A program made the translations under genes and the position numbers. Below, in pieces: positions 26,749-40,654 of a stretch of DNA of 64,000 nucleotides (within the stretch, counting starts at the first letter, position 1; each line of letters starts with the position of its first letter). The stretch lies in assembly GCA_013398275.1 (NCBI GenBank), contig VZSE01003113.1, positions 1,202,830 through 1,266,829 of the forward strand. Direction: 5' to 3'. This DNA comes from Promerops cafer. Its lineage: Eukaryota > Chordata > Aves > Passeriformes > Nectariniidae. The notes beneath the pieces are model-generated. The model made no database searches and was not told the DNA's origin. It worked only from the letters and a program-made list of their open reading frames with translations.

Positions 26749-26750
<2 letters not shown>

Positions 26751-27924
26751 CTGTGTAAAGAAGGCCTAGGAAGTTTGAATGGCCTCATCACCTACAGAAT
26801 TGAGGCCAGTCTTTTATTATGAGGCTAATGAGACTGAGAAGTCTCTGAGGAGATTATTAAAGTAATGAAAAAAGTAAGAACAAGAGCAAATAAACAGCCA
26901 AAGTCAGGCTGTGGAAGAACAAAATTAATCAAATTAGTAATTAATCTTAACTTTAAATGTTTACACTGTGCACATGCCAAACTTAAATAGTAATCGCAAT
27001 TCTTATAATAGTCAAGGAAGAGGAATAGGTTTTTTACTGTTTCGTCTCTTTTAATTTGGACATTTATGGAGAGATAAGGCACCTTGGTTTCTACTGGCAA
27101 TATATACTGGTCTCTATTGGCTGTAATGACAGTGCAGTTTCAAAGGTCAGATCTGCACATCTGTGCCATAGGTATCTACGTTTAATGGGGTGAATCCCAT
27201 CCAAAGGAACTTTGGGAGAGCTTTGAAAAATTAGCATACAGTCCATTTCACTATTAGATATGAATGACAGAATTCTGAATAATAGTGCAATAAGAAAGAG
27301 CTATTAAAAATATTAATTTTTCTTTTCCTAGAAGAATACAGATGAGTTGAATTTATATGCTCTGATGGTGATGAAACTCAATCTGCCCAGCCGTTAACTG
27401 AAGCACACTTTGAGTATGATCTAATAATGCCAGATGTTTTAAATTAGTGGATCTAACTAACTTGAATCCAAGGATTTCGAAAGAGATCTTTGGAGTATTA
27501 AGGATGGATTCCTTTCATCTAACTTTGGCCACTTTTAGGTATGGAGTTTAAAGTAGTCTAAACTAAGACACCTTCTGTAGGCAATGGAAAGAGAGACACC
27601 TGCAGACGTATCCTTGCTGAAAATAGATGCCCAAGATATCTGCAAGGAATAGTCTCATGAAGGTGCCTAATTTTCTCCACTGAAAGTAGAAAGGACCTAG
27701 GTGACTAGCTCAGACTAAACAGCTAGCTTTCAGACAGCTGAATTTAAATTAATATCCTCCTGGATGTTGATTTTCAACAAGCTTGTGGTACAGGGGAAGT
27801 TGCAGGGCTGGAAGAGAGGTAATATGCCAATATTTAAAAAGCCTGAATAAGATTATAGTCTGATAGACTGGACACTATTCTCACGTGACACAGTTGTAGG
27901 TCCAGACGTTATACTGGAAGGATC

Positions 27925-28440
27925 ATTTTAATGACTGAGTCTGACTAGCCTTGCTCATGCAAACCAGAGACATTGCTTCATTTTTTTTCTGTTTGGAATA
28001 GAGTATATCTTTTAGAAAAACATTGACTCTTTACTTAAAAAATTCCAGCAATGGAAAATCCACCAGAGACATCATAACTTGTTCCAGTAGTTAAATACCT
28101 TCCCCATAAAAACATTTGCACCTTATTTGTAGCCTAAGGTTTGTCTAGCTTTATCTTATGCAATTACATGTGTGATACTTTTGCTTGGTAAACTGACAAG
28201 CCCTACATAACTTCTGTTCTCATATACATTCTTATTGAAAAAAACAAAGTTGCTTGTCTCATTGTCATATTTTTAATTAGCTAGGCAAGTGTAATCGCTG
28301 ATGAAATGTCTATCTTTTTAATTCTTTAATTATATTTGTGTGTCAGTTCTGAATTTTTTATTTTTGAACTTCCTTTTTGGACTGAATTGCAACAAACTTC
28401 AGAACTAAATTCAGTATTCCAGTAATATCTGTATGAATAT
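27925..28440 (-). mobile_element. Ancient CR1/L3-type LINE 3' region, antisense
   Basis: The order of phrases matches the antisense of an old amniote CR1/L3 3' region. These are gagtatatcttttagaaaaacat, then ccagcaatggaaaatccacc, cttgttccagtagttaa, ttgcaccttatttgtagcct, and far downstream aactaaattcagtattccag (about 28400-28420). All are read on the + strand, so the element points to the left. It is strongly diverged, lacks a usable frame, and its limits are approximate. Confidence 0.65.
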
Positions 28441-29870
28441 TTAAATCAGATAAAATAACTTCCCTGTTTCTGTGTAAGGTCTGTTTGAACATCAGAGATT
28501 TTCGTTATTCTGTTTGGCCACATACTGCACTCAAGGTTCATATTTGGCCAGTTTTCTACTTTGATTTTCATGTCTTTTTGGAAATGGATCCCCAGGTTAA
28601 ACCTTTGCATGCTATAATGTTGGCCTTCATGCACAGGAGTAAAACTCACCAGTGAATTTAGACATTGTGATATAAGCTGATTTCTTTTTCAGGTGATTAA
28701 ATCAGATTTTAATTTTTGTCAAAGTACTTCATAAATGTCAGATTACTTAGCTCTCATTTTTGTAAGAATAATTCACAATTCAAAAGCAGCCACAAAATGC
28801 GTTCAAGCTTTTTATTGTTTTAGAAAGGAAAATATTCAGAGGCCAACACAGCGACTCTTCTTGTAATGCCTTTAAAACAAAATACTGCCCTTCCACAGTA
28901 GAGGATTGCAGCTTTGACAGAGATAAGATTCATTAGAAAACTGAAGGAGTTTACTCGCTGAGAAAGTGGTAAATACTTTTGAATTACAGAGACACAAGTG
29001 TATTAAGGTCTGTGAAAAGAATAGCAGTGGCTTTGATTGTAAAGGGTGAAGCTAAAAAACACCTGTTCTTCCTGCCAATGAAATTCTACCTATGCAGGTA
29101 CCCCATCAGATGGTACATAAATATTCTAAAACATTTAAGGAGATCTTCCCACTGAGGTGATTTCCAGTATCTTATATGAGGATCCCTTGATGTTTTGACA
29201 TGAAATTTCTGCTTGAATTCTGAACTAATTAGCTAAGAAATAGTAAAGTTATTAATTTTTCTATTTATGCATTTTTTCTGTATACTGTGATGATACTTAA
29301 AGGCACTGATCACAGATAAGAGGTTCACTTTGCTAGGGAGTGATGTGTACCTGCATGAGAAGAAGGTGACTCCAGAAAATTTTCAATCTATATATAACAC
29401 ACAGTGAGGTGGAGGTGAACAAACAGATAAGACTGGAGTGCTAGAAAAATTATGTAAAATATTTATATGTTCATATTTGATAGTTTAAGGAAACCAGGAT
29501 ACATTTTGTACTGCTAATTCATAGCTGCAACTCAGTCATGTTAAGTAAAATATAAATAACGAATACTGACTGTAAGGTTTTATAAAAAATCTAGAACCAC
29601 TGGAGAGTAGCCAGTCACCCAGATTTTGAGGCACTCACACCATATGGGAACCATAACTGGTGCTGTTGGTGGGTTTTTGCATGTGTGTGCCTGTGCTGAA
29701 GGCTACATGAAGTCAAAGTGAATTAGTCTCTGTTTAGCTTTGCATTGTTCTAAGCAGCTTTTATTTTCCAAATTAATTTAAAGATATTTTTCTGTGCTGC
29801 ACTAGGAAAAAGTCCATTTTCTCCTGTTCTTGTTCCATTGTACATACAGAACCAACTATTTTTGGGCTAG

Positions 29871-29945
29871 AGGAACCATTAACCTAATGATTAAGGTACA
29901 TACCTGAAATGCAGACGATCAGAGGTTTCATTCACGTTCTGGTAT
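29871..29945 (+). repeat. tRNA-like relic, possibly an old SINE or tRNA pseudogene
   Basis: A D-arm-like hairpin has a perfect 4-bp stem, ACCT (29882-29885) with AGGT (29894-29897), around an 8-base AATGATTA loop. It sits where a box A would be. An anticodon-loop-like CTGAAAT lies at 29904-29910, which would read as GAA (Phe). A T-arm-like stem, CAGAG (29920-29924) with TTCTG (29937-29941), encloses a box-B-like GGTTTCATTC. The anticodon stem is not paired and the T loop is too long, so a functional tRNA is unlikely. A chance match is possible. Confidence 0.3.
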
Positions 29946-31312
29946 TTTTCATCATTGAAAGTGTCTATCCTGCCTACCCATGCGTAGAACTGATCTTTAG
30001 CCTTACTCTGTGGTCTGGTTTATGCTATTATTTGCTCAACATGGAAGTGCTCTGTTTTCCTATATTACAAAATACTAACAGATGCCTTCTGGACTATCAG
30101 TTGTGGTAGCTTCTAAGAACATCACCAGGAATGCTGAAAAATAAATTTCAACTGCTTGGTACAATAAAGTGGGCAAAGAAGATATTCATGCCCTAAGAAT
30201 GGGTCTTGATTTGTGTAATCATACCTTTTAAATTTTTTTTAAATTGGTCTTTTCATCAGGGTGCAAGAGGTGCATGGGAGGGGAGGTGGAGGGAAGGTTG
30301 ATATATTAAGCTTGGGCTTGTTGGTACGTTGGTTTTGGTTCATTTGGCAAAGAAGGCATAACAGCTATAGTGTGTATTCTGAATCCTGTGTGGAGTTAAT
30401 AGGAGCTATTTCTGCTTTTTGAGTTCAGTTCTTAGTGGCAGAAAAGTTAGGCTCTTCTATTCCCTTGTAATATTCCAAGATATAAAACCCATTTGTTTAA
30501 CCACTATTTCTGAAAGTTATTGTGAAATGTAGATTTCATATTTGGAAGGTGTTTATAATGACTGTGTTAAAAAATACAGCTTCTATAATTTATTGTTCAG
30601 AGTTTCCAGAAAACTGGTCATTGTTTGCTAAAGTCATAATTCCCTACAAGAAGTTTTGGCTAACCATTTTATGTTCAAAGACTTTCATAAGACCATCTTT
30701 GTGAAATAAATAGATGTGAATTACAAAATATGGAAGACAATTACTACCAATTTCTACTGAAAAAATTCTAAAACCAACATTTTATCACATACTATATTTA
30801 TCTGGAGTATAGGAAATGAAATGGAAAAGCACTGACATCCACTTCTCTAGGAGTGGCAACAGGTTTCATTTGGCAACAGGTTTGATTGTTTTCTTGTGGG
30901 GGCCCTTGGTGAGAACATTAAATACACAATATGGCGTTTTACATTATAAAGCAAGGAATATATAGGATGTATATATATATCTTCATAATTCAGTCCTAAA
31001 TATTTCATGTAATATCTATGCAATAGTACTATTGGGGTATAATAGTGTGCATTTGCAATTTACATATTTATGTTGTAATTTTAAGTTTAGAAAAACCCCC
31101 TTTTTAACTGTAATGGTTTGCTCTGCTCAGGCTCCACAGTTCAGGCTGGAGATACGGCACGTCTGGCACATACTCCAAGCTGATGCCTGTTGCTTTTTGT
31201 AACAGTTGTTACAGTTCTTGGACATCAAGAAAGAGGGCACTAGATTCCAAAATTTCTGTATGTCTGTTGTCTACCGAAAATACGCCAAATCCCCTCACCC
31301 ACAAATGTATTG

Positions 31313-31357
31313 ATCACATCACATCACATCACATCACATCACATCACATCACATCAC
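31313..31357 (+). repeat. (ATCAC)9 pentanucleotide microsatellite
   Basis: Nine perfect ATCAC units in the last ODAD2 intron. They extend a spurious 64-codon frame that reads HITSHHITSH. Confidence 0.95.
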
Positions 31358-32440
31358 ACTTTAATTTTGGATATTAGAGATTCCATAAACTAAGTCACAT
31401 ACTAGCATGTTTTATTCCATTTCAGAAGGATTAATATAAATTGACAGTGTTACACCAGTTTCCGTTGTGTTGGCAACTGCCAGGTTGCTTTAAACATTTT
31501 GCTTACTGTTTCAGCTCCAGGAAGCAGGAGCCAGTAGCTGTTCTACCTTCATAATAAGCAAAATGTCACCATTCATAAAGTAAAGGTACTTCTATGTAAA
31601 ACATTTTGCTTTTGCACCATTGACAAAGGTAATGAAGTTTCGTTTTACTATAGATTAAGCCTCAGACTTTAGATTACTTTTTTCAAAATCTCACATTACT
31701 GAAGTTTATGATATGTAGCAAGTGTTCTGTTAAAATCTGGCTGACTGTGGATGGGAAAAAACAGCAGCCTAAGGGAGATCAGCTTATTTTTGCCCAAACT
31801 CTGTGCTTCAGGAGATCTCTAATTTTGTAACATTTGGATAACAAACCTAGAGGCTGGCATAAAGCTCCTCTTGGCACATTTTAAACATCTTTTAGTCTTA
31901 TAAAAAGAAGCTTGTCCCACTAAGCTGTACATTTGTTGGAGCTGTTTAACAGTAGCTGTGCCCTGCAGCTCTTTTAGTGATAAATGAGCCATTTCAAATA
32001 AGGGCAATTGCAGCCAACTGTGCAGAAGGAATCATTAAAAAAAATTTAAATAGACATTTTTGAAGCTTAAAAATGCACAAACAAAGTATGTTAAATCAAA
32101 ATATATGCTGCTCCTTTTAATGGAAAAGATTGCTACTGGCTAAGTCTGCCAGCTTCAGTAGGTGTGCCAAAAAGCCAAGGAATCTGGCAGAATCCACAGA
32201 TAGCAGTTCCATCTTTCATCTATATTTCTTTTCTGTATTTATCTTGCTTTAGAAAATGCAGGGAATGTCTTTTCCTTCTGACTTGGCGCTATTTCCAAAC
32301 CACAGAAATACACAGAGCAGCTTCTTGCAATTGTTTAGCTCCCTGCACCAGTCTTATCCTTGTGACTATGTGAATCATTTCTTTCTAATTTGGCAATAAT
32401 AAGAAAGAAGAGCATTAAAATATTTTTATGTTTATGGAAT

Positions 32441-32576
32441 AGTATGAACTATTTCATAGTTCATACTGAACTGTCAGATATGAAATTAGTTTCCTTAATT
32501 AAGAGAAACTGGGTTTAATGTGTAAGGACAGAATGCAAGGTAACTATTTTTGACATTCAGCTGATCAAAAATAGTT
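32441..32576. repeat. Cluster of three hairpin-forming inverted repeats
   Basis: Three inverted repeats lie within 136 bp. The first is AGTATGAACTA (32441-32451) with its exact complement at 32457-32467 and a 5-base loop. The second, 32488-32510, is palindromic (AGTTTC, CTTAATTAAG, GAAACT) except for one extra A at 32504. The third is AACTATTTTTGA (32542-32553) with its exact complement at 32565-32576 and an 11-base loop. The core AACTAT is shared by the first and third. No coding frame or known element explains them. Confidence 0.75.
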
Positions 32577-35500
32577 TCCTTGTTTGTAAGGAGCTATTCA
32601 AAGAATCTGAACATAAGAAATACCAAGAACAAAGTTCTTCCTGTAGAATCAATCACTCAGTTCAGTTTGGCTTCAAGCCCTGCTTGTTGTAATCTCTCTT
32701 ATATTGCCGTTGCAAAGTGCGCTCTCTGGTTTCTTTTAAGTGATAGGGCACAACTTATTGATATCACTTTCAAGGTGAAGATGCTAAGGAAAAGCCCATT
32801 TGCAGTGTGTGGATTATGGGATGGGCTCTAGTGTTAATGTTCATGGTCAGTGTTCTGTGCTTTGGCATCAAATCTAAAGACCTGACAAGGCTGCCAGGCA
32901 GCACGAGCCTGATGAGAATTCTCTCCTGACTTGAGTGAGGGCAGGGACAGGATATGAATTGCTGATGCAATTACACTCATTTTACAATCAATTGCATGTG
33001 AAAGCTAAAATGTATCTTCTCCTGGACTGTAAGTGAAAGTTCATACAATTTCATTTCATTGAAAATTTGATTTTAATTTATTTTGCTTTTATCTTCAAGG
33101 GTAATTATTGGCTGTATTTATCAGCTGCTAGTCAGTGCAGAATTTCTTGCCATGGTTTATGATAATTCTTCATCTCTGGAACCTTTGAAGAAAAAATGGT
33201 AATGTTAAAGTGAGGGAATATTAGCCAGTAACACTTTTTTATTCCCAAAAGAGTCTGATACACTGCAAATTGCATGTTACCTTTGGATTTAGGGAAACTC
33301 TAAAGCTAGATAGAAGGTGCCTTTAGGCTGATTCTAGTCTACTCATTGCATTTGTGTTGAAGGTAGAGATAAAAATAAAAAAACTTTTCCATGACATGTG
33401 ATTGAGAAACCAGCAACTCATAAAGGTGCTTCCATACTGCTGTACAGGTATGACAGTTCCAAATACTGGGATAAGATACATAATTAGGGCTCTGTGGAAA
33501 TAGAGAAAAGTTTAAAATATCAAGAAGGTCTTTAAAACACCTAAAATCAAAATTACCCCTCTGAAGGTCCTGTCCTTCACCAGTTCTTATCTGCTGTCTA
33601 CCCTGACCACAGGTATGTGGGATGAATCCAGGTTTATTTACTCTTTGTATCTCTTACATTCTATCTGTGCAATCTGCACAAATACAACATGCATTAGGCT
33701 GGATTAGCCCCTTCTCAGAATTCCAGAGAGACATAATTGCTGGACTCCAGAGGTGTTAGAGGCTAAGGGAGTGTGTGTATATATCGAAAAAAAGGTCCAT
33801 CACACTTTGGCACTGGTTTTGCTGAACGTTCATGGTATAGAAAATATTTTATTAGTCTTTTGTTTCTCAAAGCATTTTGTCTTTCCATCAATTGGTTACT
33901 CTATTGGTGTGCAATAATCCTGTTGCTGTTTGGAAAGGTGGAGTTGAGCATGCTTGTATTATAAAGAAAGCCTTGAGCAGCACTCTTCACCAAAAATTTT
34001 TAAAGATGTTAAAATGCTGTATGATGAGAAGTCAGAGTCCTAGGGAGGATAAATAACTGTTTAAAACTCAGGAATCAAAGTGTAGGAATTAGGATGACAT
34101 TTTGGAGCCAAAGGATCTTTAGTATTTCATAAATGATAATGAGAAGGGTAGTAAATTGTGAGGTCACAAACTGCTGACAGTACAGTTCTCCATGATAAGT
34201 GCAGACAGAGACAATTGCAAACTACAGTTCACAGTGCAGAACCATAGAAATCAAATATCCTGTGCAAATATGTCGCAGCTCAGTGCAAAGTTTTCCCCTT
34301 TCATGGATTTACTACACTGAACAGTTTTGCACACTGCATGTGCAGCAGTTGCAAAGGGATTGCCAGTAACTATTGGTTAGGACTGAAAAGATGTCCAAAT
34401 GTTTGGGTGAGGCAATAAAGTCCTTGTCAACAATTTGGACAGAAAAATTTTCAGTCTAAGATACAGTTAGGGACACCATGAGGCCCTGACTTTGCTCCTC
34501 ATTGATCAGGCTGTTTCTGTTAATCTTTCTGCTCTTGGTCACATAATCCAAGAATCCTCATTAAATTTGCAGTTATATGTAGGTGTTATTTATCCTTAAA
34601 TTTTTTTGACATCCTGGAGTGTTGGGGGAGAAACTGATAGTCTGTTTAGTTCTTCTGCATCAGAAATGCATATGAGGGAATTATATTTTGAGAAACCACT
34701 CTTTCACAAAATTTACAATATTCTGCATAAAGATACTTCTGTTCAGAGAAGGATGTTAAGTTCCTTAATTGTCATCATGAGTCAAGCCCATGATGCACTG
34801 TTTAAATGAAAAAGTAGCCTGTTTGAGTGGGGAGCTGATGAAGTAGAGAGTACATTCCCTGTGTGGGAGTAGTACTTTCTTTTAAATCATCTTCCACATA
34901 CTGTTTTTATTAGGTGGCAGAATGCCTCAAACATGCTCACCAAGAATGCCCAACATGTGGTCAGTAATGTTCTTGTGCTTGCACTAGTGTTGTGAAATAA
35001 TGGCTTGGGTAGCTGGTTAGCTCCAACCATTTCATCCTACCCGAGAGACAAAGTAACCACCACACCAGGTTTAAGTCATGATTCTTTTTACCTTTTGCAG
35101 TAGCATTCAGATAGAAGATTCACATGATTTTTTTTGTCCCTGTGTTAAAGCGCAGAGTTGCATGGTTTCAGAAAATTAATTTTCACATCTTCCCCCGCAT
35201 GCTTTAACCAGCTTTAGCAGAGCTTTTTTGCATGTGGTACAACCTCCACTTGCCCAAGCACAACTATAACTTTCTTTTTATAGAACAAAAAAGCTCAAGG
35301 AAATGAATAAGCCAAAAACATTTCCAAAACCTGAGGCTTGGAATTGAAGTTGAGAAGTTAATAAAAAAAAATGAGGAACAGGCTTTTGTTCTAATCAGAG
35401 AAAAGTTTTAAATTTAACTTTCATTAATTAATTTTTCATTCCCTACTTCACAGTTACATCTTTAGAGAAAGAAGGAAGCAGATCAAGGCCTCTAGTATTT

Positions 35501-36003
35501 CTGACATATTAAAGTCAGACAGGTATTATAGTTTGCTTGTTTGCATGCAACACAGTATTTTTAAAAGTCTGATCTCACAAGGCTTCCAAAAGCCAGCAGC
35601 CATTCAGTCACCTTGTGGCCAGAGTCCTTGAGTGGCTTTGGAGAGACATTTTGCTTATTTTTGAAAAAATATCTAACTGCCCTCTAAAGAACTGTATGCA
35701 AATCACAAATACTTTGGTTGAATATGGCCTGATTGGAGTGCTAATTCAAGCAACTCCCTTTTTCAATCACCAAAAAACCAAAGCATTTACCTGTCACAAT
35801 AAGTGTACAGGGTAATGTTTTTCCACAACGCAGACTTTTTAAAAGAACACAAATTTCCAGCACTTGTAAATATATTTTATGACAACTGACCAAACTGTTC
35901 CTAAAGAAATTTGCGTTTATTATAGGAAGATGACTCCTTAGTATAAAATAATTTGTTTTTCTCTAATAACAAAAAAAAGCAGTTTGAGAGTTGTGAGAAA
36001 TAA

Positions 36004-36035
36004 ATGGTATCATACATTTGATTTTCTGATACCAT
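36004..36035. repeat. 9-bp inverted repeat with overlapping direct repeat
   Basis: ATGGTATCA (36004-36012) pairs with TGATACCAT (36027-36035) across 14 bases. CATACATTT also occurs twice in the same orientation within and just after it. It is small and may be chance. Confidence 0.5.
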
Positions 36036-39000
36036 ACATTTAGACTTCCCAATATGAATGAACATGCGGACTATATGTGTACCCTTGCTCACAAACAGAA
36101 ACCAGATCTTTCTTGCTTCATCACATTCAGTTTCATATTTGTATGAATAGAGCTGATCTATGTTCATACCATCTATACATTTATTTACCCTGTGTTCTAA
36201 TTCACCATTTTCTAGTACATTTACTAGTCTAAAATCAGATTATATGTTGAACAGTACCACTCATCTTCCAGTTTATGTAAATGTATGCACTGTTGCCACC
36301 CCCACATCTTAAAACATAAGACTATAGAACAGGCTTCTTGTGTGCCACAAAAAAAAAAAACCAGCTTTAAAATACACTGGCTACTTATTTCAAGTAAATG
36401 CTATTATACAAATTCACAGGGATAACCTCCTGCTTTTATCCCCAGACTTTGATATGTAAGGTTTACTAGCAAAAGCACCTCACTAGTTTTGATTATGATT
36501 GTATGTAGGAAGAGAGACCGACCCTTAGAGCATTGGACCTAAAGCTGTATTAACTTTTGAGCCCCAAATCTGTACTTTCAATTGAATACAGAAGAGAGTT
36601 TGAAGTCAGTTCACACATACCGGTAGATCTAACATACTTTTAAAATACTGTTATTGTCAGATTATGTTCTCAGATGCCTATTCTCAGGATAAGATGCACT
36701 TAAAAGAAACATTGCAAAATTTGTCAAAAGTCTGGAAACTGGAAACTCCCTTTACTGCAGTTCAGTGTTGGCTTCAAAGACAGAATAGTTGAGTGCATTT
36801 CAGGAATATCAGACAAACCAAAGGAAAAAAAACACATCATGTTTTCAGGGCATTGCTGAGAAATCAGGCAGAACTCTTCAGCAAGTCAGGGTTAATGGAC
36901 AGCTTAAACCTCATTTTTTTCCTCTGACTTGATGCTGATAGTTTATTTGCAACTGCCCCTGATTAACTTTCATATAATCTTTATATGATTGCTAGAGATA
37001 GACAAAATTATAGTATTCATATCCATGTTAAAAAAAATTTGAAACAAAACTCAATTAGCAATTCTTTCTCCATTTCCTACACTACCTCCTCAATCATGTT
37101 TGAGAAAGAAAGTAAAGGTAAAAGTCATGCTCCTGCAAAATGAAAAGGAAAGCAAAGAGTGAAAAAGTAGATAAGTATGGAAAAGGAGCAGGAAAATACA
37201 AAAAGATACAAATACAATGCAAAATTCAAAATACAAAAATACAAAGAAGAAAGATTGATCAGGCTTGCAATGATATAAAGGAAGAATAGTCCACAACATG
37301 TTACTGAGCCAAAGTAAACTATGAAAGGAAAGGGACATCCATGACATAAGTTTAGTTTTGAATGTCCATTCCATATACTAAGTAAGCAGGCTCATAATTT
37401 AATCTTAATAAAATTAATTTCCAATGAAATTAAAAATAAAATTTTGAAATTTCACTCTATTGAAATTACTAAAAAAGTTCTTTAATATATAAAAGGCTTT
37501 TGGTGGCATAGAAAGAATAATCTTCTTTTGAAAACTACAATGAAATAAAAATAAAATACAGAAAGTGGTTCAAATAAAAATAGGCTGTGAGACCCTGGGC
37601 TTCATCACTTTTGGATTATCAAATCTGCGTGTTGTTTTTTATGGGATGAATTTCATATCCCATAAGACTTTTTGTACGTTGGAATGTTCATGATGATTGA
37701 ATTCTTTCTTAATATTGCCCCAAACATCTTACAGCTGAATATAGATTCAAGCTGTCTGCCTTTAAGGTCTCCAATTAGTTCCATATAATGGTACCTTTTA
37801 AAGAGAGATTAGAAATAACTTTGATTGCTAGTTTTATTTAGCTACTTCACCTTTGCATGGTATTTTTATAGGTAGTTAGATTTACACCTGAAATAGTTGT
37901 CAATATTCCTCCGAAATTCTGCAAGTAGCAAATTGAGATGGGAAAACCTTTAAACTTAGAGTATTTTAAAGTGGTTTGCAAATCTGCAGTTTTTAAACTA
38001 TTCTACGCTTCACCATTTCACATTTTGTTGATTTTCTCCCTGTCACTGATATTCACAGTTCTCTGCCCATTCATTGTGTCTTTGCAGAGAAGGAGGGCAT
38101 CCTTCTCTAAATAACTGTATAAGAAAAAGACAGTAAAACAGATGAGGTGAAGAGAGAGCTGAAGAGTATATTCATATTTTGCAGCTATATAAACATTTGC
38201 AAGTATGTGTGTGTGTACCATATTATAATTCCCTTTAGGCATATAGGTTTTATGTATGTCTCCAAAGTAATGCAATACAACATTTAGCATTATTGGAGAA
38301 TATGACAACTATATTCTTATTTTGAATGTTATTATTGTGTGGTCAAGAGATTTCTTTTCAAGAGTGCTGTTCCCATTCGGATGTTGAAGCAATATGGCCC
38401 TTGTCCCAGATGCCTTTCAGTTTAGTTGTAACAAAGGAGGGGACTAAACAAAATATGGACAGACAGCAGGTAGGAAAAATGAAAAATGAAGCTGTACCCA
38501 GAAGGATTTTAAATTTAAAATCTATCATGGTGTAAAATCAGTTGTAGCTCACTGAAACTGTTCATCCTAACAAAACAGTAAACATCTCATGGTAAAGTAC
38601 CAGTAATCATATGTTCAGAATACTTCACTGAGACTATCAAGCCCTACTCTTCTTTTCCCTCATTTCCTGGCATTTTGTGGGATTCATCTTGCCAACAGTC
38701 CCAGACAGTCACATAAGAAAAATGACTTGCCAAGGACAAATCACCTGTCTTAAGTCCTGAGACAGGTGAGATGGTTTAAGTGCACAAAAAACTTCAGGCA
38801 AGTTTGTTCTCATCCTAACTTGCAGTCCTGCACCTCTTTGCAGGAAGTGCACAGATTTTCCAGCTCCTGTACTCTTTCTGAGGGAGGATGGGAAAGATGA
38901 GAAAGAAGAGACAGTTCCTGGCCAGCCTGCTGGCTACCACCGTGTTCAGGTGTACCTTAGCCCAAGCTCTATCCTTTGGACCTCCTGATACCCCCCTGCC

Positions 39001-40654
39001 ATTCTTGAGTGATTTCAAAATGTTGCCCTTTTCCCATGGCTGCCAGAATGGAGATGTGTTTCATGGAAGAGAGAAAAGACAGAAATAGCACAAGAAAGGA
39101 AAAAAAGCCGGGTGTAATCTTCCAGAATTTCTCCCACCCCAGCCAGAGAGCTTCAGTTTCACCTCTTCATGTTCAGAATGAGTGAAGTAGGCTGCACCAG
39201 GGGTTGCTCTGACTTTAGTCCCAGGGAGGAGAGACCCTGTGCAAGGGGGAATCAGCACAGTGTCAGCCCTGCCTATTTTTTGCCTTCACTGGAATTTCTT
39301 GGTACTGGGTTTTGTACAGCTGCTAGCTCAGAGTGTTCCCTGGTGCATGGGACTTCAGTTTGAAATCTGCTTTCTTTGTGCCACCTGAGAAAAAAAAAAA
39401 CTAAACAAACAAAAACACCCCAGAACTTACATGAGCATCTTCTTCTTAAGAGTCTAGGTATGGTACATGTTGTCTTATCCTTTCGTTCAGCTGAAAAAGA
39501 AAATCAGGAAATTGGCCTGAATTTTAGTTTAGAAACAGTGACTTAGCTTAACCTTCATTATGCTTTGATTGTGGAGTATGTTTTATTATTTATAATTTAA
39601 TTTTATGAGTAGTATTTTCGTAGGAATATGTGTAACGTAACACTCAAACTAGGTGCTTTAATATTTTCCAGTGCGCACTATGGTGTTGAAAGTTAGAAAA
39701 TGCTGGCAGGATCTAGACTGATACTTTCTTGGATAAGCTTCTACCATATGCTTTTATTTAAAGTATTTTTTTTCTTTTAGGTTAGATTTATAAAAAACAT
39801 GTGAAAAATGTCTTTTTTGAAGAAGAAGAAGTGTTACGCAATTAGAAAATCACAGTGCTAGAAATTTAGCATCCTTCAGGAAATATTGCATGTAAAAGAA
39901 GCCAGACACTAAATCTAAATTTAAAAATAAAAAAAAAAAGCAAGTCCTACCACCAACTGGAAATGCTATGTCAATCTACAAGATGTTGTACTGAAGTGCA
40001 TGTCTTTAGTTCCAGGAATTTTAAGCTCTATGTGAACTCTGACTAGCTTCCCAGTATAGATATGAATCTTGTTGAAGGAGATTGTCCATATTTCCTTCTG
40101 ATTAGAAAAATTTAAATAAGATTTGTTTTACAGGGCAGAAAACCTAAAGAAGCCAGGACAAAAAGGGCATTAAGTATTTTTTTATGTAGTTATTCTTTAT
40201 TCATCATTTTCTTCCATGTTCACAGGACTGTGGGGTATTGAATAGGCTGATCTTTTATCTGTTTTGTGTGAGCAGGGGAGCCTCTTTCCAACAGCCTTGT
40301 TCTACACTTCCCATTGTTTTAGAAAACTTACTGTGGACACATCACATAACTAACCCCTTATTTAAAGATTATTCCATGCAAACCTCTATACTTCCTGCAA
40401 ACATGACACCCTATGCTTCCTGCTTCCCCTCTCTGAGTCTGGAAGCTGCAGTGACTGTGGCTGAAGGAAAGTGAGTAATTCTGTGTTGTTGCAACCAGTA
40501 CATGGAGACCATCTAAGGCTTTTTCAGATTTCGGGTTTGTTGGTACAATACCTACCTCTGCTTTTTCTGCTTTTAAATCCCCTTGGGCTATTTCTTTTGT
40601 AGAAGTGAAAAAATCCAGAAAGACATCACTGTTTGCAGTAATACAGGCAAGAGA

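Noticed and set aside
31313..31357. Regular short repeats that might suggest a CRISPR-like array
   Set aside because: These are contiguous 5-bp units without spacers in a vertebrate intron, so a microsatellite.
31465..31495. NF1- or RFX-like half sites (ttggcaactgccag, followed by gttgc)
   Set aside because: The spacing and orientation do not fit the consensus of either factor, and no other regulatory mark is near.
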